A stretch of 64,000 nt of DNA from the NCBI RefSeq assembly GCF_003846135.1, contig NZ_RHHM01000002.1, positions 358,474 through 422,473 of the forward strand, written 5' to 3'. A program made the position numbers and the translations under genes. This stretch comes from Erwinia psidii (GTDB lineage Bacteria; Pseudomonadota; Gammaproteobacteria; Enterobacterales; Enterobacteriaceae). Positions 21,665 through 31,350 of this stretch are shown piece after piece. The stretch's first letter is position 1. Every line of letters starts with the position of its first letter. Under the pieces are notes generated by a model. It saw only the letters and a list, made by a program, of their open reading frames with translations. It searched no databases and had not been told where the DNA came from.

Positions 21665-21980
21665 TCTCCCTTAACAGCTGCGCTTCAAGCCAGGCTTTCA
21701 GCACTGGCGGCGCGCTTTTCAGGCTGTTCGAGCCACGGGTGATGGTGGCGATGCCAACGCCCAGGTCATTTTTCAACTCACGCTGACTGAGTTCACCGCG
21801 CATCAACTCTTCGATGATCCGCAGTCGGGTGCCAAAGGCTTCACGTTCATCAGGCGTCATCATTAGCTGTAGCAGCGGCAGATGCAGCTCGCTTTGATAA
21901 GCGTGCTGTAGCAGCGTCACAAAACGCTGCCACTCTTCATTATGCGATTCCACGGTAACGGGGACAGAAGATTCAGTCAT
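21657..21980 (-). CDS. trpR: tryptophan repressor TrpR
   Basis: Dimeric DNA-binding repressor that needs L-tryptophan and controls trp, aroH, mtr and itself. From the ATG at 21978-21980 it is 107 residues. The core [38 protein letters not shown] and the recognition helix [15 protein letters not shown] match E. coli. An in-frame TTG two codons upstream (21986) is less likely. A trp operator lies directly upstream, consistent with autoregulation. Confidence 0.95.
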   Translation of the reverse strand: MTESSVPVTVESHNEEWQRFVTLLQHAYQSELHLPLLQLMMTPDEREAFGTRLRIIEELMRGELSQRELKNDLGVGIATITRGSNSLKSAPPVLKAWLEAQLLREIK

Positions 21981-21990
21981 GGGCAACCCA

Positions 21991-22006
21991 TACTCGTTAA
22001 CCAGTA
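21991..22006. promoter_or_regulatory. trp operator (TrpR autoregulation site)
   Basis: TACTCGTTAACCAGTA is a near-perfect palindrome centred on GTTAAC and matches the trp operator core (GTACTAGTTAACTAGTAC in E. coli) with two mismatches. It lies 10 bp upstream of the trpR start. Confidence 0.8.
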
Positions 22007-22033
22007 CAGCAGCTTAACACAGTATCAGCCAAA

Positions 22034-23956
22034 TCAGTAGCGGCGCTGCCACTCGCTGTCGGACAGGATTTTATCCGGCTTATTCAAAAAATGCCGATAG
22101 TAGGCGTCATAGGCCAGTACATTTTTAACATAGCCGCGCGTTTCCGAAAACGGAATGGTTTCAATAAAGGCCACCGAATCCAGCCGCCCTGCGCTGTTAC
22201 CCAGCCAGGTTCTGACCCGCGATGGTCCGGCATTGTAAGCCGCCGATGAGAAAATACGGTTCTGGCCAAACTGCTGATAAACCGACTCCAGATACTGCGT
22301 ACCAATCTGGATATTAGTTTCTGGATCAAGCAGTTGGCTACTGTTGCTGTATCCAGGCAGACGGTAAACTTTCACCGTATGTTGTGCAGTGGCAGGCATT
22401 ACCTGCATCAGACCAGCAGCGCCTACCGGCGAGCGGGCTTTTGGATTCCATGCACTCTCCTGGCGCGCGATCGCCATCGCATAACTGACCGGGATCGCTT
22501 TCCCGGCAATATTGCGATTAAACTGCTCCTGCCATGCCAGCGGGAAACGCTCCTGCAAACTATTCCACAATTTGCCGGTAATAGTCGCCTGTACGCTCAG
22601 ATCCCACCAATTTTGCTGACGGGCATAGCGCGCCAGCTGCTGCTGCTGACTGGTGCTTTTGCTGCCAACCAGATAGCTCCACTCCGTGCGGGCGAGATTA
22701 TCCATGCCCCAATACATCAGCTCACGCACCCTGGCAATTTCTGTTCCCTGGATAAGAGCGTTATCGGGTTCCGCCGCTTTATCCACCTGCATACTGTAAT
22801 CCACACCAAGACGCTGTGCAGCTACCATCGGATAGAAGCCGCGCTCCTGCATCAGATTACGCAGAATTCTTTCTGCCTCCTCGTTGCGTCCCTGCGTCAT
22901 CAGCAGATCGGCCTGCCAGTATTGCCATTCGTCTTTCTGTTTAGCCTCAACAGGCAGACGGGCAATCCATGTATTCAGCCCATGACGATCGTTATTGCCC
23001 AGTGACATCCTCACCCGCCGCTCAATCAGCGAAACTGAATCACTGCGCATCACCACGTTGTCCCGCCAGCGGGCCTGTTCAGAGGTAACATTATTGTCCA
23101 TCAGTCGCCAGGCGACGATTTCATTCAGCGCCTGTTCATCCTGCTCGCTCATTTTTTGCAGGCGAACCAGCTCCGGGATCATTGCCAGCGCATTTTCTGC
23201 ATCGTCCCGCGCGGTTTTGGCAAAAGCTATCGTCGTCGCCTGACGGGTAAAATCCGTCGCACCCACGTTACGGGCAAAGGACACAACATTTTGAGGATTG
23301 TTCTGCACATCAATCACCGCATCCGCAATCGTCTGATAATCCGCAGGCAGTTGTTTGGCAAGCGCATTGACCAGGCCAGTATTACCTTCTTTCATCGCCA
23401 GACGGATACGCTCAAGGGTAGTGACAGGCGTCTGCTGACCTGCCGCCTGCCAGACACTGAACAGCTGGTCACAGGCCGCGGGGGTTGCAGTCCCGCGAAG
23501 CCATATTGATTTTGCGCCGTCCAGGGCAACCTGCTGCTGACCCGTCGCCCATTTGGCGTAATACCAGTTACAACGAGCAGCTACCGGTTTCGGTGCCTCA
23601 GGGCTGAACACCAGCAGGCCACGCCAGTCCTGACGACGGGCCAGCTCATTAACAAAACGAGCGGAGAGAGAACGCACCGGCGGCAGCGTCGGATATTTAT
23701 TAATGAAGTCGTTAACCACAAACCCGCTTTCCTGATCGAGATCCTCAGTAAGCAGGCGGTATTCAAGGTAGGGATAAAGGGGGTAATCACGCAGTGTGGG
23801 CATGAGTTGCGCCACTGTCTCCATCTGATTGTTGTCCCAGGCCTGCTTAATCTGCATATAACGGCTACGCTGGGCATCCAGCGAGCCCGCCTGAGCCATA
23901 CCGGCTGCAACGGTTAAACTTACCCCGGCTACCCACAACTGCCACTTGTTCACCAT
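22034..23956 (-). CDS. slt: soluble lytic murein transglycosylase Slt70
   Basis: Periplasmic exolytic transglycosylase cleaving peptidoglycan glycan chains to 1,6-anhydromuropeptides. I chose the ATG at 23954-23956 (640 residues, MVNKWQLWVAGV), since GGGGAAAG lies just upstream; an in-frame GTG four codons earlier is possible. A signal peptide ends near GMAQA-GSLD. The helical ring precedes the catalytic C-domain, with Glu about residue 500 in IARQESAWNPKARSPVGAAGLMQV (ES and GLMQ motifs) and AAYNAGPSRVRTWL. Ends SEWQRRY as in E. coli. Confidence 0.96.
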   Translation of the reverse strand: MVNKWQLWVAGVSLTVAAGMAQAGSLDAQRSRYMQIKQAWDNNQMETVAQLMPTLRDYPLYPYLEYRLLTEDLDQESGFVVNDFINKYPTLPPVRSLSARFVNELARRQDWRGLLVFSPEAPKPVAARCNWYYAKWATGQQQVALDGAKSIWLRGTATPAACDQLFSVWQAAGQQTPVTTLERIRLAMKEGNTGLVNALAKQLPADYQTIADAVIDVQNNPQNVVSFARNVGATDFTRQATTIAFAKTARDDAENALAMIPELVRLQKMSEQDEQALNEIVAWRLMDNNVTSEQARWRDNVVMRSDSVSLIERRVRMSLGNNDRHGLNTWIARLPVEAKQKDEWQYWQADLLMTQGRNEEAERILRNLMQERGFYPMVAAQRLGVDYSMQVDKAAEPDNALIQGTEIARVRELMYWGMDNLARTEWSYLVGSKSTSQQQQLARYARQQNWWDLSVQATITGKLWNSLQERFPLAWQEQFNRNIAGKAIPVSYAMAIARQESAWNPKARSPVGAAGLMQVMPATAQHTVKVYRLPGYSNSSQLLDPETNIQIGTQYLESVYQQFGQNRIFSSAAYNAGPSRVRTWLGNSAGRLDSVAFIETIPFSETRGYVKNVLAYDAYYRHFLNKPDKILSDSEWQRRY

Positions 23957-24216
23957 GACTTTCCCCACATTAACGCCCCATTTTATTCTGTCTCACCATA
24001 CTACACGGTTCATGCCAATCAGACTTTGTTATCCCTGTTATGTTTCACACCATTTTTACGTACTGGCCTCCCGCTAAACGGTCAGTAAACCAACGGCAGA
24101 TTGTATGATGTTTCTTAATGATTTCCGATAACGATCAATAACCCTCTTTTGCGTCTCCTTCAGCATAGTGCTCATCCCTGAATATTGAGTCAAACTCTCC
24201 CTCTGAAGGAATCTCT

Positions 24217-26916
24217 ATGTCGCAATTGCCTCCAACTGATGCAAAGCAGACCGCCTGGTATCGCTACAGCCATGCTGCCGTTTTGAAAAAGTTAAACAGC
24301 ACTCCCTCAGGACTTTCAGCCACCCAGGCGCAGGAACGTCTCGCTTCCCTGGGGCCAAACCAGTTGCCACAACGCCCGGGGAAAAACGCGCTGATACGCT
24401 TTCTCGCCCATTTTAACGATGTGCTGATCTACGTGCTACTGGCTGCCGCCGTGCTGACCGGCATAATGGGGCACTGGGTAGACACCGCCGTGATCCTCGG
24501 CGTGGCGCTTATCAATTCGCTGATTGGCTTCATACAGGAAAACAATGCCGAAAAGTCGCTAAAAAGCATAGGAAATATGCTGCCCACGCAGTCTCTGGCA
24601 ATGCGAGATAAGCAAATTCACACGCTTGATGCCCGCGAACTGGTGCCAGGCGATATCGTTATGCTACGTGCAGGCGATCGCATCCCGGCTGATTTGCGTT
24701 TGATTGAAGCTCATAATCTTCAGGTGGAAGAGGCGATCCTCACCGGAGAATCCACCGCAATCATCAAACAGACGGCGGCCATTGACAGCGAAGTGATGCT
24801 TGGTGACCGCAATAATCTGGTCTTTTCTGGCACCACCGTCAGTGCGGGCAGTGCCAGTGGCGTGGTCATTGCCACCGGCGGCGATACCGAACTTGGCCAA
24901 ATCAACCATATCATGACCGATATCAACCCCATGCGAACGCCACTGCTGGTGCAGATGGATAAACTCGGTCACGTCATTTTCCTCAGTATCCTGGCGATGA
25001 TGGGCGTCCTGTTTATCTTCTCACTGCTGCAGGGCAGCATGCCGATGGATCAGCTACTGCTTTCGCTGATCGGGCTGGCAGTCGCGGCAGTACCAGAGGG
25101 TTTACCTGCCATCATCTCGATCATTCTCTCGCTGGGTGTGCAGGCAATGGTTCGTAAACGGGCAATTATTCGCAAGCTGCCCACTGTTGAAACCCTTGGC
25201 GCAATGACGGTCGTGTGCAGTGACAAAACCGGCACGCTAACCATGAACGAAATGACGGTTAAAGCCGTATTACTGGCCGGCGGCAACCTGCGGGTGGAGG
25301 GAAACAGTTACCGTCCTGAGGGCCGTTTTCTGACCGAAGATGGGCTGAGGGCCGTTGAACCTGCATCTCAGCCGCTTCTCTGGCAGTTCCTGCGCGTTGC
25401 CGATCTCTGCAATGACAGCACGCTTGTGCAAGATGAACAGGGACACTGGAACATCACCGGCGGACCGACCGCAGGCGCACTGAAAGTGCTGGCGGTAAAA
25501 GGCCAGCTCCCGGCGCAAACGGTTCAGCTGAAGGATAAACTGCCCTTCGACTCGGCCTGGAAATATATGGCAACGCATCACCGGATTGCCGGGGAAGAGC
25601 AAATTTTAATGACTGGCGCCCCGGACGTGCTGTTGACACTGTGCCAGTTACAGCTGACCGGGCAAGGCAATGCCCCGCTCGACCGCCAGTACTGGGAGGA
25701 ACAGATTGCCCGCTATGCCCGCGAAGGTCTGCGCATGGTAGCCTGTGCCTTTAAATACGTTGATGAGACGCAACCGCCGCTGGACCATCACGCCCTGCAA
25801 CAGGGTATGATCTTCTGCGGTATCGCCGCAATGATGGACCCACCACGGCCGGAGGCGGTGCAGGCAATTGCGGAGTGCCACCAGGCGGGGATCAGGGTGA
25901 AAATGATCACCGGCGATCATCAGGAAACCGCGATGGCGATCGGCAAGATGTTGGGAATTGGTGATGGTCGCAATGCAGTAACAGGTTATCAACTGGAGCA
26001 CATGACCGACGGCGAACTGGCAAACGCTGCCCTACGTTACGACATTTTTGCCCGCACCAGCCCGCAACATAAGCTGCGTCTGGTGAAAGCGCTGCAGGAT
26101 AAAGGGGAAGTGGTGGGCATGACCGGCGACGGCGTAAACGATGCTCCCGCCCTTAAACAGGCTGATGTGGGCATTGCCATGGGCATTAAAGGCACCGAGG
26201 TAACAAAAGAAGCGGCTGACATGATACTGACGGATGACAACTTCGCCACCATCGCTAATGCGGTGAAGGAAGGACGTCGCGTCTGGGATAACCTGAAAAA
26301 AACCATCCTGTTCATTATGCCAACCAATCTGGCACAGGGTTTGTTGATTGTCATCGCCATGCTGATGGGCAACCTGCTACCGCTGACACCGGTACAGATT
26401 TTATGGATGAACATGGCCACTTCAGCCACTCTCTCCTTTGGCATCGCCTTTGAAAAAGCGGATAAAAATGTGATGCGCCGCGCCCCGCGTGATGCCAAAC
26501 GGCACGTCATGGATCGCTATGCACTCTGGCGAGTAGGTTTTGTTGGCTTTCTGATTGCGATCAGCGCCTTTATGTTGGAAGCCTGGCTGCAACCGCGTGG
26601 CTACAGCGCAGAATTTATTCGCACTGTCCTGCTGCAAACGCTGGTGACCGCACAATGGGTTTATATGCTGAACTGCCGTGAAACCGAGCGCTTTTCGCTC
26701 AACCGTGGCCTGCTGCGAAACCGCGGCATCTGGGTGGTTACCCTTGTGCTTATCCTGCTGCAACTGGCGATCATCTGTCTGCCATTGATGAACACGCTGT
26801 TTGGCACCGTGCCACTGCCGCTGTCCTGGTGGCTAATCTCGCTGGCTGTGGGTACCGTACTGTTCCTGATTGTGGAGCTGGAAAAGCAGCTTACCCGCAG
26901 CTGGCGCAAAGCGTAA
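24217..26916 (+). CDS. P2-type cation-transporting ATPase
   Basis: Inner-membrane ATP-driven cation pump of 899 residues. Visible in order: N-terminal cation-ATPase domain, actuator TGES at 176-179, M4 PEGLP at 293-297, phosphorylated Asp336 in SDKTGTLTMNEMT, nucleotide-binding domain, and hinge MTGDGVNDAPALKQADVGIAMG. This is the PacL/PMR1-like P2 layout. However, the M6 segment reads WMNMATSATLSFGIAFEK, so the Asp of the usual NxxTD calcium ligand is replaced by Ser; ion specificity is therefore uncertain. AAGGAA lies upstream of the ATG. Accessory relative to E. coli; divergent from slt. Confidence 0.85.
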   Translation: MSQLPPTDAKQTAWYRYSHAAVLKKLNSTPSGLSATQAQERLASLGPNQLPQRPGKNALIRFLAHFNDVLIYVLLAAAVLTGIMGHWVDTAVILGVALINSLIGFIQENNAEKSLKSIGNMLPTQSLAMRDKQIHTLDARELVPGDIVMLRAGDRIPADLRLIEAHNLQVEEAILTGESTAIIKQTAAIDSEVMLGDRNNLVFSGTTVSAGSASGVVIATGGDTELGQINHIMTDINPMRTPLLVQMDKLGHVIFLSILAMMGVLFIFSLLQGSMPMDQLLLSLIGLAVAAVPEGLPAIISIILSLGVQAMVRKRAIIRKLPTVETLGAMTVVCSDKTGTLTMNEMTVKAVLLAGGNLRVEGNSYRPEGRFLTEDGLRAVEPASQPLLWQFLRVADLCNDSTLVQDEQGHWNITGGPTAGALKVLAVKGQLPAQTVQLKDKLPFDSAWKYMATHHRIAGEEQILMTGAPDVLLTLCQLQLTGQGNAPLDRQYWEEQIARYAREGLRMVACAFKYVDETQPPLDHHALQQGMIFCGIAAMMDPPRPEAVQAIAECHQAGIRVKMITGDHQETAMAIGKMLGIGDGRNAVTGYQLEHMTDGELANAALRYDIFARTSPQHKLRLVKALQDKGEVVGMTGDGVNDAPALKQADVGIAMGIKGTEVTKEAADMILTDDNFATIANAVKEGRRVWDNLKKTILFIMPTNLAQGLLIVIAMLMGNLLPLTPVQILWMNMATSATLSFGIAFEKADKNVMRRAPRDAKRHVMDRYALWRVGFVGFLIAISAFMLEAWLQPRGYSAEFIRTVLLQTLVTAQWVYMLNCRETERFSLNRGLLRNRGIWVVTLVLILLQLAIICLPLMNTLFGTVPLPLSWWLISLAVGTVLFLIVELEKQLTRSWRKA

Positions 26917-27264
26917 TGGCACCGGCCGCGCTTATTCTGCTGAAAACCATGCCAATACGCTGTCATTAACGGTTGGCAGAGCGAGGCAACTTGCCGGACA
27001 GCCCCGGCGATATCAGGGCAGCAACGGGGCAATCGGCCTCATCGCTGCCGGGTTATCGTGAGCGCACGAGGTCAGTTTTCGCACTTACGTCATTTACAGT
27101 ATGAAAAAATCCCCTGAGTACACCAACCGGATCAGGCCAGTGCGTTTGGCCAACGACGTGACCTGCACCTGGGGATAAGCAGGCCATTTCCCTGCTGAAA
27201 GCGCAACAGCAGGGGTTATGGCACCCTCTCAACCTGGGTGGCAAACGATGAAAAACGGTGTTTG
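26917..27264. other. intergenic stretch between the P-type ATPase and uxuA ends
   Basis: 348 bp between two convergent genes. No ORF with family resemblance, no RNA gene and no clear terminator with a T-tract was found. Confidence 0.5.
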
Positions 27265-28341
27265 TCACTCACCCGGCGACTGTTTTTGCAGCGCTTCCCA
27301 CAGCCCCTGTAAATAGGTAACGCCCAGCGCGCGGTCATAAAGCCCGTACCCCGGACGCCCGGTTTCGCCCCAGATAAAACGGCCATGATCCGGGCGAATA
27401 TAGCCATCAAAGCCATTGTCATGCAGCGCCTTCATCACCAGGTACATATCCAGAGAGCCATATTGTGTTGGATGCGCAGATTCATAAAAATCCTTGTCCT
27501 GAATCAGTTTGATATTGCGAACATGGGCAAAATGAATGCGATTGCGACGGGTAAACTCAGCCAGAATCGCGTAAACATCATTATCAGGATCCTCAGCAAT
27601 CGAACCGGTACACAGCGTAATGCCGTTAGCCTCTGAATCCACCGCGCGGCATATCCAGTCCAGATCCTCACGATTTTTCACAATACGCGGCAAACCGAAA
27701 ATGGAATAAGGCGGATCGTCAGGATGGATCGCCATCTTGATCCCCACGTCCTCGCAAACCGGGATAACCGCACGCAGAAAGTAAGCCAGATTGTCACGCA
27801 GTTTGTTTTCGTCCACGTCCTGATAACGGGCAAACAACGCCTGAACTTGCGCCAGTCGCTCCGGCTCCCAGCCGGGCAGGGCAAAACCGTTCGAGTTATC
27901 CAGCACCTCTTTCACCACGTCTTCCAGACGCTTATCGATGCCCTTTTTCTGAAAAGCCATAGTCAATGAACCATCGGCCAGCACATAGTTCATATCGGTC
28001 TTCATCCAGTCAAATACTGGCATAAAGTTGTAACAGATAACGTTGATACCCTGCTGCGCCAGGTGGCGAATAGTCTGTTGATAGTTGGCGATGTAGCGAT
28101 CGCGCGAGGGGGCACCCGTTTTGATATCATCATGAATGTTGACGCTCTCGATCACCTCCATCTTCAGACCGGCCTGATGGCTGAGGCCAACCATTTTTTT
28201 AATTTTATCTTCCGGCCAGACTTCACCTGGTGCGACATCGTATAACGCCCCTACTACTCCCCCAATGCCAGGGATCTGACGAATATGCTTCAGAGGGATA
28301 CTGTCCTCCTCTGGCCCAAACCAACGCATGGTAAATTGCAT
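27265..28341 (-). CDS. uxuA: mannonate dehydratase, short (Firmicute-like) form
   Basis: Converts D-mannonate to 2-keto-3-deoxygluconate in hexuronate catabolism. From the ATG at 28339-28341 it is 358 residues, beginning MQFTMRWFGPEEDSIPLKHI. Family markers: VVGALYDVAPGEVWP, VESVNIHDDIKTGA, CYNFMPVFDWMKTD, AIHPDDPPYSIFGLPRIV, CTGSIAEDPDND and IRPDHGRFI. E. coli UxuA is 394 residues with a ~40-residue insertion in the middle; this protein lacks it and looks closer to Bacillus/Lactobacillus enzymes (from memory). No uxuB, uxaC or hexuronate transporter is adjacent, so the rest of the pathway would be elsewhere. Divergent from deoR. Confidence 0.9.
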   Translation of the reverse strand: MQFTMRWFGPEEDSIPLKHIRQIPGIGGVVGALYDVAPGEVWPEDKIKKMVGLSHQAGLKMEVIESVNIHDDIKTGAPSRDRYIANYQQTIRHLAQQGINVICYNFMPVFDWMKTDMNYVLADGSLTMAFQKKGIDKRLEDVVKEVLDNSNGFALPGWEPERLAQVQALFARYQDVDENKLRDNLAYFLRAVIPVCEDVGIKMAIHPDDPPYSIFGLPRIVKNREDLDWICRAVDSEANGITLCTGSIAEDPDNDVYAILAEFTRRNRIHFAHVRNIKLIQDKDFYESAHPTQYGSLDMYLVMKALHDNGFDGYIRPDHGRFIWGETGRPGYGLYDRALGVTYLQGLWEALQKQSPGE

Positions 28342-28380
28342 AGAAATAACCGTAAGTAAAAAAGGAATCACCAAGCTACC

Positions 28381-28390
28381 ATACTAGTAT
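28381..28390. promoter_or_regulatory. palindrome upstream of uxuA, possible operator
   Basis: ATACTAGTAT is a perfect 10-bp palindrome 40 bp upstream of the uxuA start. Sites of this shape are bound by GntR-type regulators, so it may control uxuA. No regulator of that type is nearby. Confidence 0.3.
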
Positions 28391-28605
28391 TTAAAAAATC
28401 GATGAATAAACCACTGCAGAGTGGATCTCTGTCACAATCAGCGCCCTTGCCGGTGTTCAATGAGATGGGGTAACGCCGTCAACATATCCCTGTACGGGAT
28501 TCACCCATTACGGTTAAGATGAACGGCTCAGCCAGAAATGCGCGACACCTTAGATTACGGCTTTTTTATCGCAGCACAGACACCAGACTTATCAGGAAAG
28601 AGGAA

Positions 28606-29370
28606 ATGGAAACACGCCGCGATGAGCGCATAAAAAAGCTGGCGTACGCATTGCAGCAAACCGACAAGATCCACCTCAAAGAGGCGGCACAGCTGCTGGG
28701 TGTTTCGGAGATGACGGTCCGCCGCGATCTCAGTGAACCCTGTCTTGCCGTGCAGTTGCTTGGCGGTTATATCGTGAGCGATCCCAAAAACAGCCATGCG
28801 CGCTATTTTATCTCCGATCAGCAGACGCACAATGCCGGGCAGAAGCAACGCCTCGGGCAGCTGGCAGCCACACTGATACAAAAGCATGACACGGTATTTT
28901 TTGACTGTGGCACCACTATTCCCTGGATTATCAAAGCCATCGACCATCAGCTGGAATTCACCGCCATCTGCTGTGCGATGAATACCTTCCTGGCGCTACA
29001 GGAAAAAGCTGCCTGCCGGGTTTTTCTGAATGGCGGAGAATTTCACAGCGATAACGCCATCTTCACGCCACAGGGACCAGGTTCAGTGATGGACAATCTT
29101 TGCCCGGACAAAGCGTTTATTTCTGCGGCGGGTATTGATGCAGTGCAGGGGGCAACCTGCTACAACCTCAATGAGCTGCCGATCAAACATCTGGCCTTGC
29201 TGCGCGCCCGTCAGAAAATTCTGGTGGCTGACAGCAGTAAATTTGGCAAAGTGCTTTCCGCCCGGATTGGCGATCTTGACCTTTTTAATCGCTTAATCAC
29301 CAACGAAGCCGCACCCAACGCACTTGCGCAACGGCTACAGCAGTCTGGTGTGGTTCACCAGCACCTCTGA
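28606..29370 (+). CDS. deoR: deoxyribose operon repressor DeoR
   Basis: DeoR-family repressor of deoCABD and related nucleoside genes, induced by deoxyribose 5-phosphate. From the ATG at 28606, with AGGAAAGAGGAA directly upstream, it is 254 residues and begins METRRDERIKKLAYALQQTDKIHLKEAAQLLGVSEMTVRRDL: the helix-turn-helix is at about 22-42. The sugar-phosphate sensor domain shows FFDCGTTIPWIIKAID, CRVFLNGGEFHSDNAIF and SAAGIDAVQGATCYNLNELPIKH, closely following E. coli DeoR (252 residues). The open frame extends 29 codons upstream but without resemblance. In E. coli deoR is far from the deo operon; here it is only ~11 kb away, and a DeoR operator lies at 44212. Confidence 0.93.
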   Translation: METRRDERIKKLAYALQQTDKIHLKEAAQLLGVSEMTVRRDLSEPCLAVQLLGGYIVSDPKNSHARYFISDQQTHNAGQKQRLGQLAATLIQKHDTVFFDCGTTIPWIIKAIDHQLEFTAICCAMNTFLALQEKAACRVFLNGGEFHSDNAIFTPQGPGSVMDNLCPDKAFISAAGIDAVQGATCYNLNELPIKHLALLRARQKILVADSSKFGKVLSARIGDLDLFNRLITNEAAPNALAQRLQQSGVVHQHL

Positions 29371-29627
29371 GTATCTGACGCTCCGCTGACGGTACTACAC
29401 AATCCCAACCCCAGAGGCATACGCGCTGAACAGCTCACGACAATTGCTGAGGTAAAATCCAAAAACAGATAAATTTGAAATATGTGGTCCGAACAGGTTT
29501 CTGACCGCCATAAAACGCCGGCTACGGCTGGGATTAGCCGCCGAAAACAGCTAAACTTCTTCCCCTGAGCGGGTAACCCGTGCCCCGGTTTCCACCTTAA
29601 TTTCAGACAGCAAGAGGCTTATCCTAC

Positions 29628-31295
29628 GTGGCTCAATTCGTCTACAGCATGCATCGCGTCGGCAAGGTAGTTCCGCCGAAACGCCATATACTGAAAAATA
29701 TATCCCTGAGCTTTTTTCCCGGTGCCAAAATCGGCGTACTGGGTCTGAATGGTGCAGGTAAATCCACCCTGCTGCGCATTATGGCCGGTATCGACAAAGA
29801 TATTGAAGGGGAAGCGCGTCCACAGCCAGGCATCAAGATAGGCTATTTGCCCCAGGAGCCGCAGCTTAATCTGGAACACAGCGTGCGCGAGTCAGTGGAA
29901 GAAGCACTGGCAGAAGTTGTGGGTGCACTCAAGCGTTTGGATGAAGTGTACGCACTTTACGCCGAAGAAGACGCCGATTTTGACAAACTGGCCGCCGAAC
30001 AGGGCAAGCTGGAAGAGATTATCCAGGCTCATGACGGCCATAATCTTAACACACAGCTGGAACGTGCTGCCGACGCGCTGCGCCTGCCGGACTGGGAGGC
30101 AAAAATTGCCAACCTCTCCGGTGGTGAGCGTCGCCGCGTGGCGCTGTGCCGACTGCTGCTGGAAAAACCCGATATGCTGTTGCTGGACGAACCGACCAAC
30201 CACCTGGATGCAGAATCCGTGGCGTGGCTGGAGCGATTCCTGCATGACTTTGAAGGTACGGTGGTGGCGATTACCCATGACCGCTACTTCCTTGATAACG
30301 TGGCAGGCTGGATCCTGGAGCTGGACCGTGGTGAAGGCATTCCATGGGAAGGCAACTACTCCTCCTGGCTGGAACAGAAAGATGCCCGTCTGGCACAGGA
30401 AGCCTCCAGCGAAGCGGCTCGCCGCAAATCCATTGAGAAAGAGCTGGAATGGGTACGTCAGGGGACCAAAGGCCGTCAGTCCAAAGGTAAAGCCCGCCTG
30501 GCACGCTTTGAAGAACTGAACAACACTGAATACCAGAAACGTAACGAAACCAATGAGTTGTTTATTCCACCGGGTGCCCGTCTGGGCGATAAAGTGCTGG
30601 AAGTCAGCAATCTCCGTAAATCTTACGGCGACCGCGTGCTGATTGACGATCTTTCCTTCTCCGTCCCTAAAGGCGCGATTGTCGGTATTATTGGTCCTAA
30701 CGGTGCGGGGAAATCCACACTGTTCCGTATGATGTCCGGCCAGGAGCAGCCTGATTCCGGCACTATCGTACTGGGGGATACGGTTAAGCTGGCTTCGGTC
30801 GATCAGTTTCGCGACAGCATGGATAATGCAAAAACCGTCTGGGAAGAGGTTTCCGGTGGCCAGGACATCATGCGCATTGGCAATACTGAAATGCCAAGCC
30901 GTGCCTATGTTGGACGTTTTAACTTTAAAGGCGTTGACCAGGGCAAACGCGTCGGTGAACTGTCCGGTGGTGAGCGTGGCCGCCTGCATCTGGCCAAACT
31001 GTTGCAGGTTGGCGGCAACATGTTACTGCTTGATGAACCCACCAACGATCTGGATATCGAAACCCTGCGTGCGCTGGAAAACGCCCTGCTGGAGTTCCCT
31101 GGCTGTGCCATGGTCATCTCCCATGACCGCTGGTTCCTTGACCGTATCGCCACGCATATTCTCGACTATCAGGATGAAGGCAAAATCGAATTCTTCGAAG
31201 GCAATTTTACCGAATACGAAGAGTATAAAAAGCGCACGCTGGGCGCTGATGCGCTGGAGCCAAAGCGCATTAAATATAAGCGGATGATCAAGTAA
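29628..31295 (+). CDS. ettA: energy-dependent translational throttle protein EttA (ABC-F)
   Basis: Cytoplasmic ABC-F ATPase that binds the ribosomal E site and gates the first elongation step according to ATP/ADP. The 555 residues contain two ABC domains: Walker A GLNGAGKST and GPNGAGKST, signatures LSGGERRR and LSGGERGR, Walker B LLLLDEPTNHLD and LLLLDEPTNDLD, with a P-site interaction linker between (about 245-320). The start is GTG at 29628, as I recall for E. coli. The sequence is nearly identical to the E. coli protein. Followed by a hairpin terminator. Confidence 0.97.
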   Translation: MAQFVYSMHRVGKVVPPKRHILKNISLSFFPGAKIGVLGLNGAGKSTLLRIMAGIDKDIEGEARPQPGIKIGYLPQEPQLNLEHSVRESVEEALAEVVGALKRLDEVYALYAEEDADFDKLAAEQGKLEEIIQAHDGHNLNTQLERAADALRLPDWEAKIANLSGGERRRVALCRLLLEKPDMLLLDEPTNHLDAESVAWLERFLHDFEGTVVAITHDRYFLDNVAGWILELDRGEGIPWEGNYSSWLEQKDARLAQEASSEAARRKSIEKELEWVRQGTKGRQSKGKARLARFEELNNTEYQKRNETNELFIPPGARLGDKVLEVSNLRKSYGDRVLIDDLSFSVPKGAIVGIIGPNGAGKSTLFRMMSGQEQPDSGTIVLGDTVKLASVDQFRDSMDNAKTVWEEVSGGQDIMRIGNTEMPSRAYVGRFNFKGVDQGKRVGELSGGERGRLHLAKLLQVGGNMLLLDEPTNDLDIETLRALENALLEFPGCAMVISHDRWFLDRIATHILDYQDEGKIEFFEGNFTEYEEYKKRTLGADALEPKRIKYKRMIK

Positions 31296-31303
31296 AATAA
31301 GCA

Positions 31304-31327
31304 GGCGAGAGATTATCTCTCGCCTTC
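31304..31327 (+). terminator. terminator of ettA
   Basis: GGCGAGAG and CTCTCGCC form a perfect 8-bp stem with a 5-base loop 8 bp after the ettA stop; only a short T-run follows (TTCT). Confidence 0.7.
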
Positions 31328-31350
31328 TAAACCGCTAGATTGCCTGAACC

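Noticed and set aside
21981..21986. TTG start for trpR two codons upstream
   Set aside because: The ATG at 21980 gives the usual TrpR length and TTG is rare; the extra residues are not conserved.
29892..30989. 365-codon minus-strand frame opposite ettA
   Set aside because: Antisense shadow; EttA on the plus strand is unmistakable.
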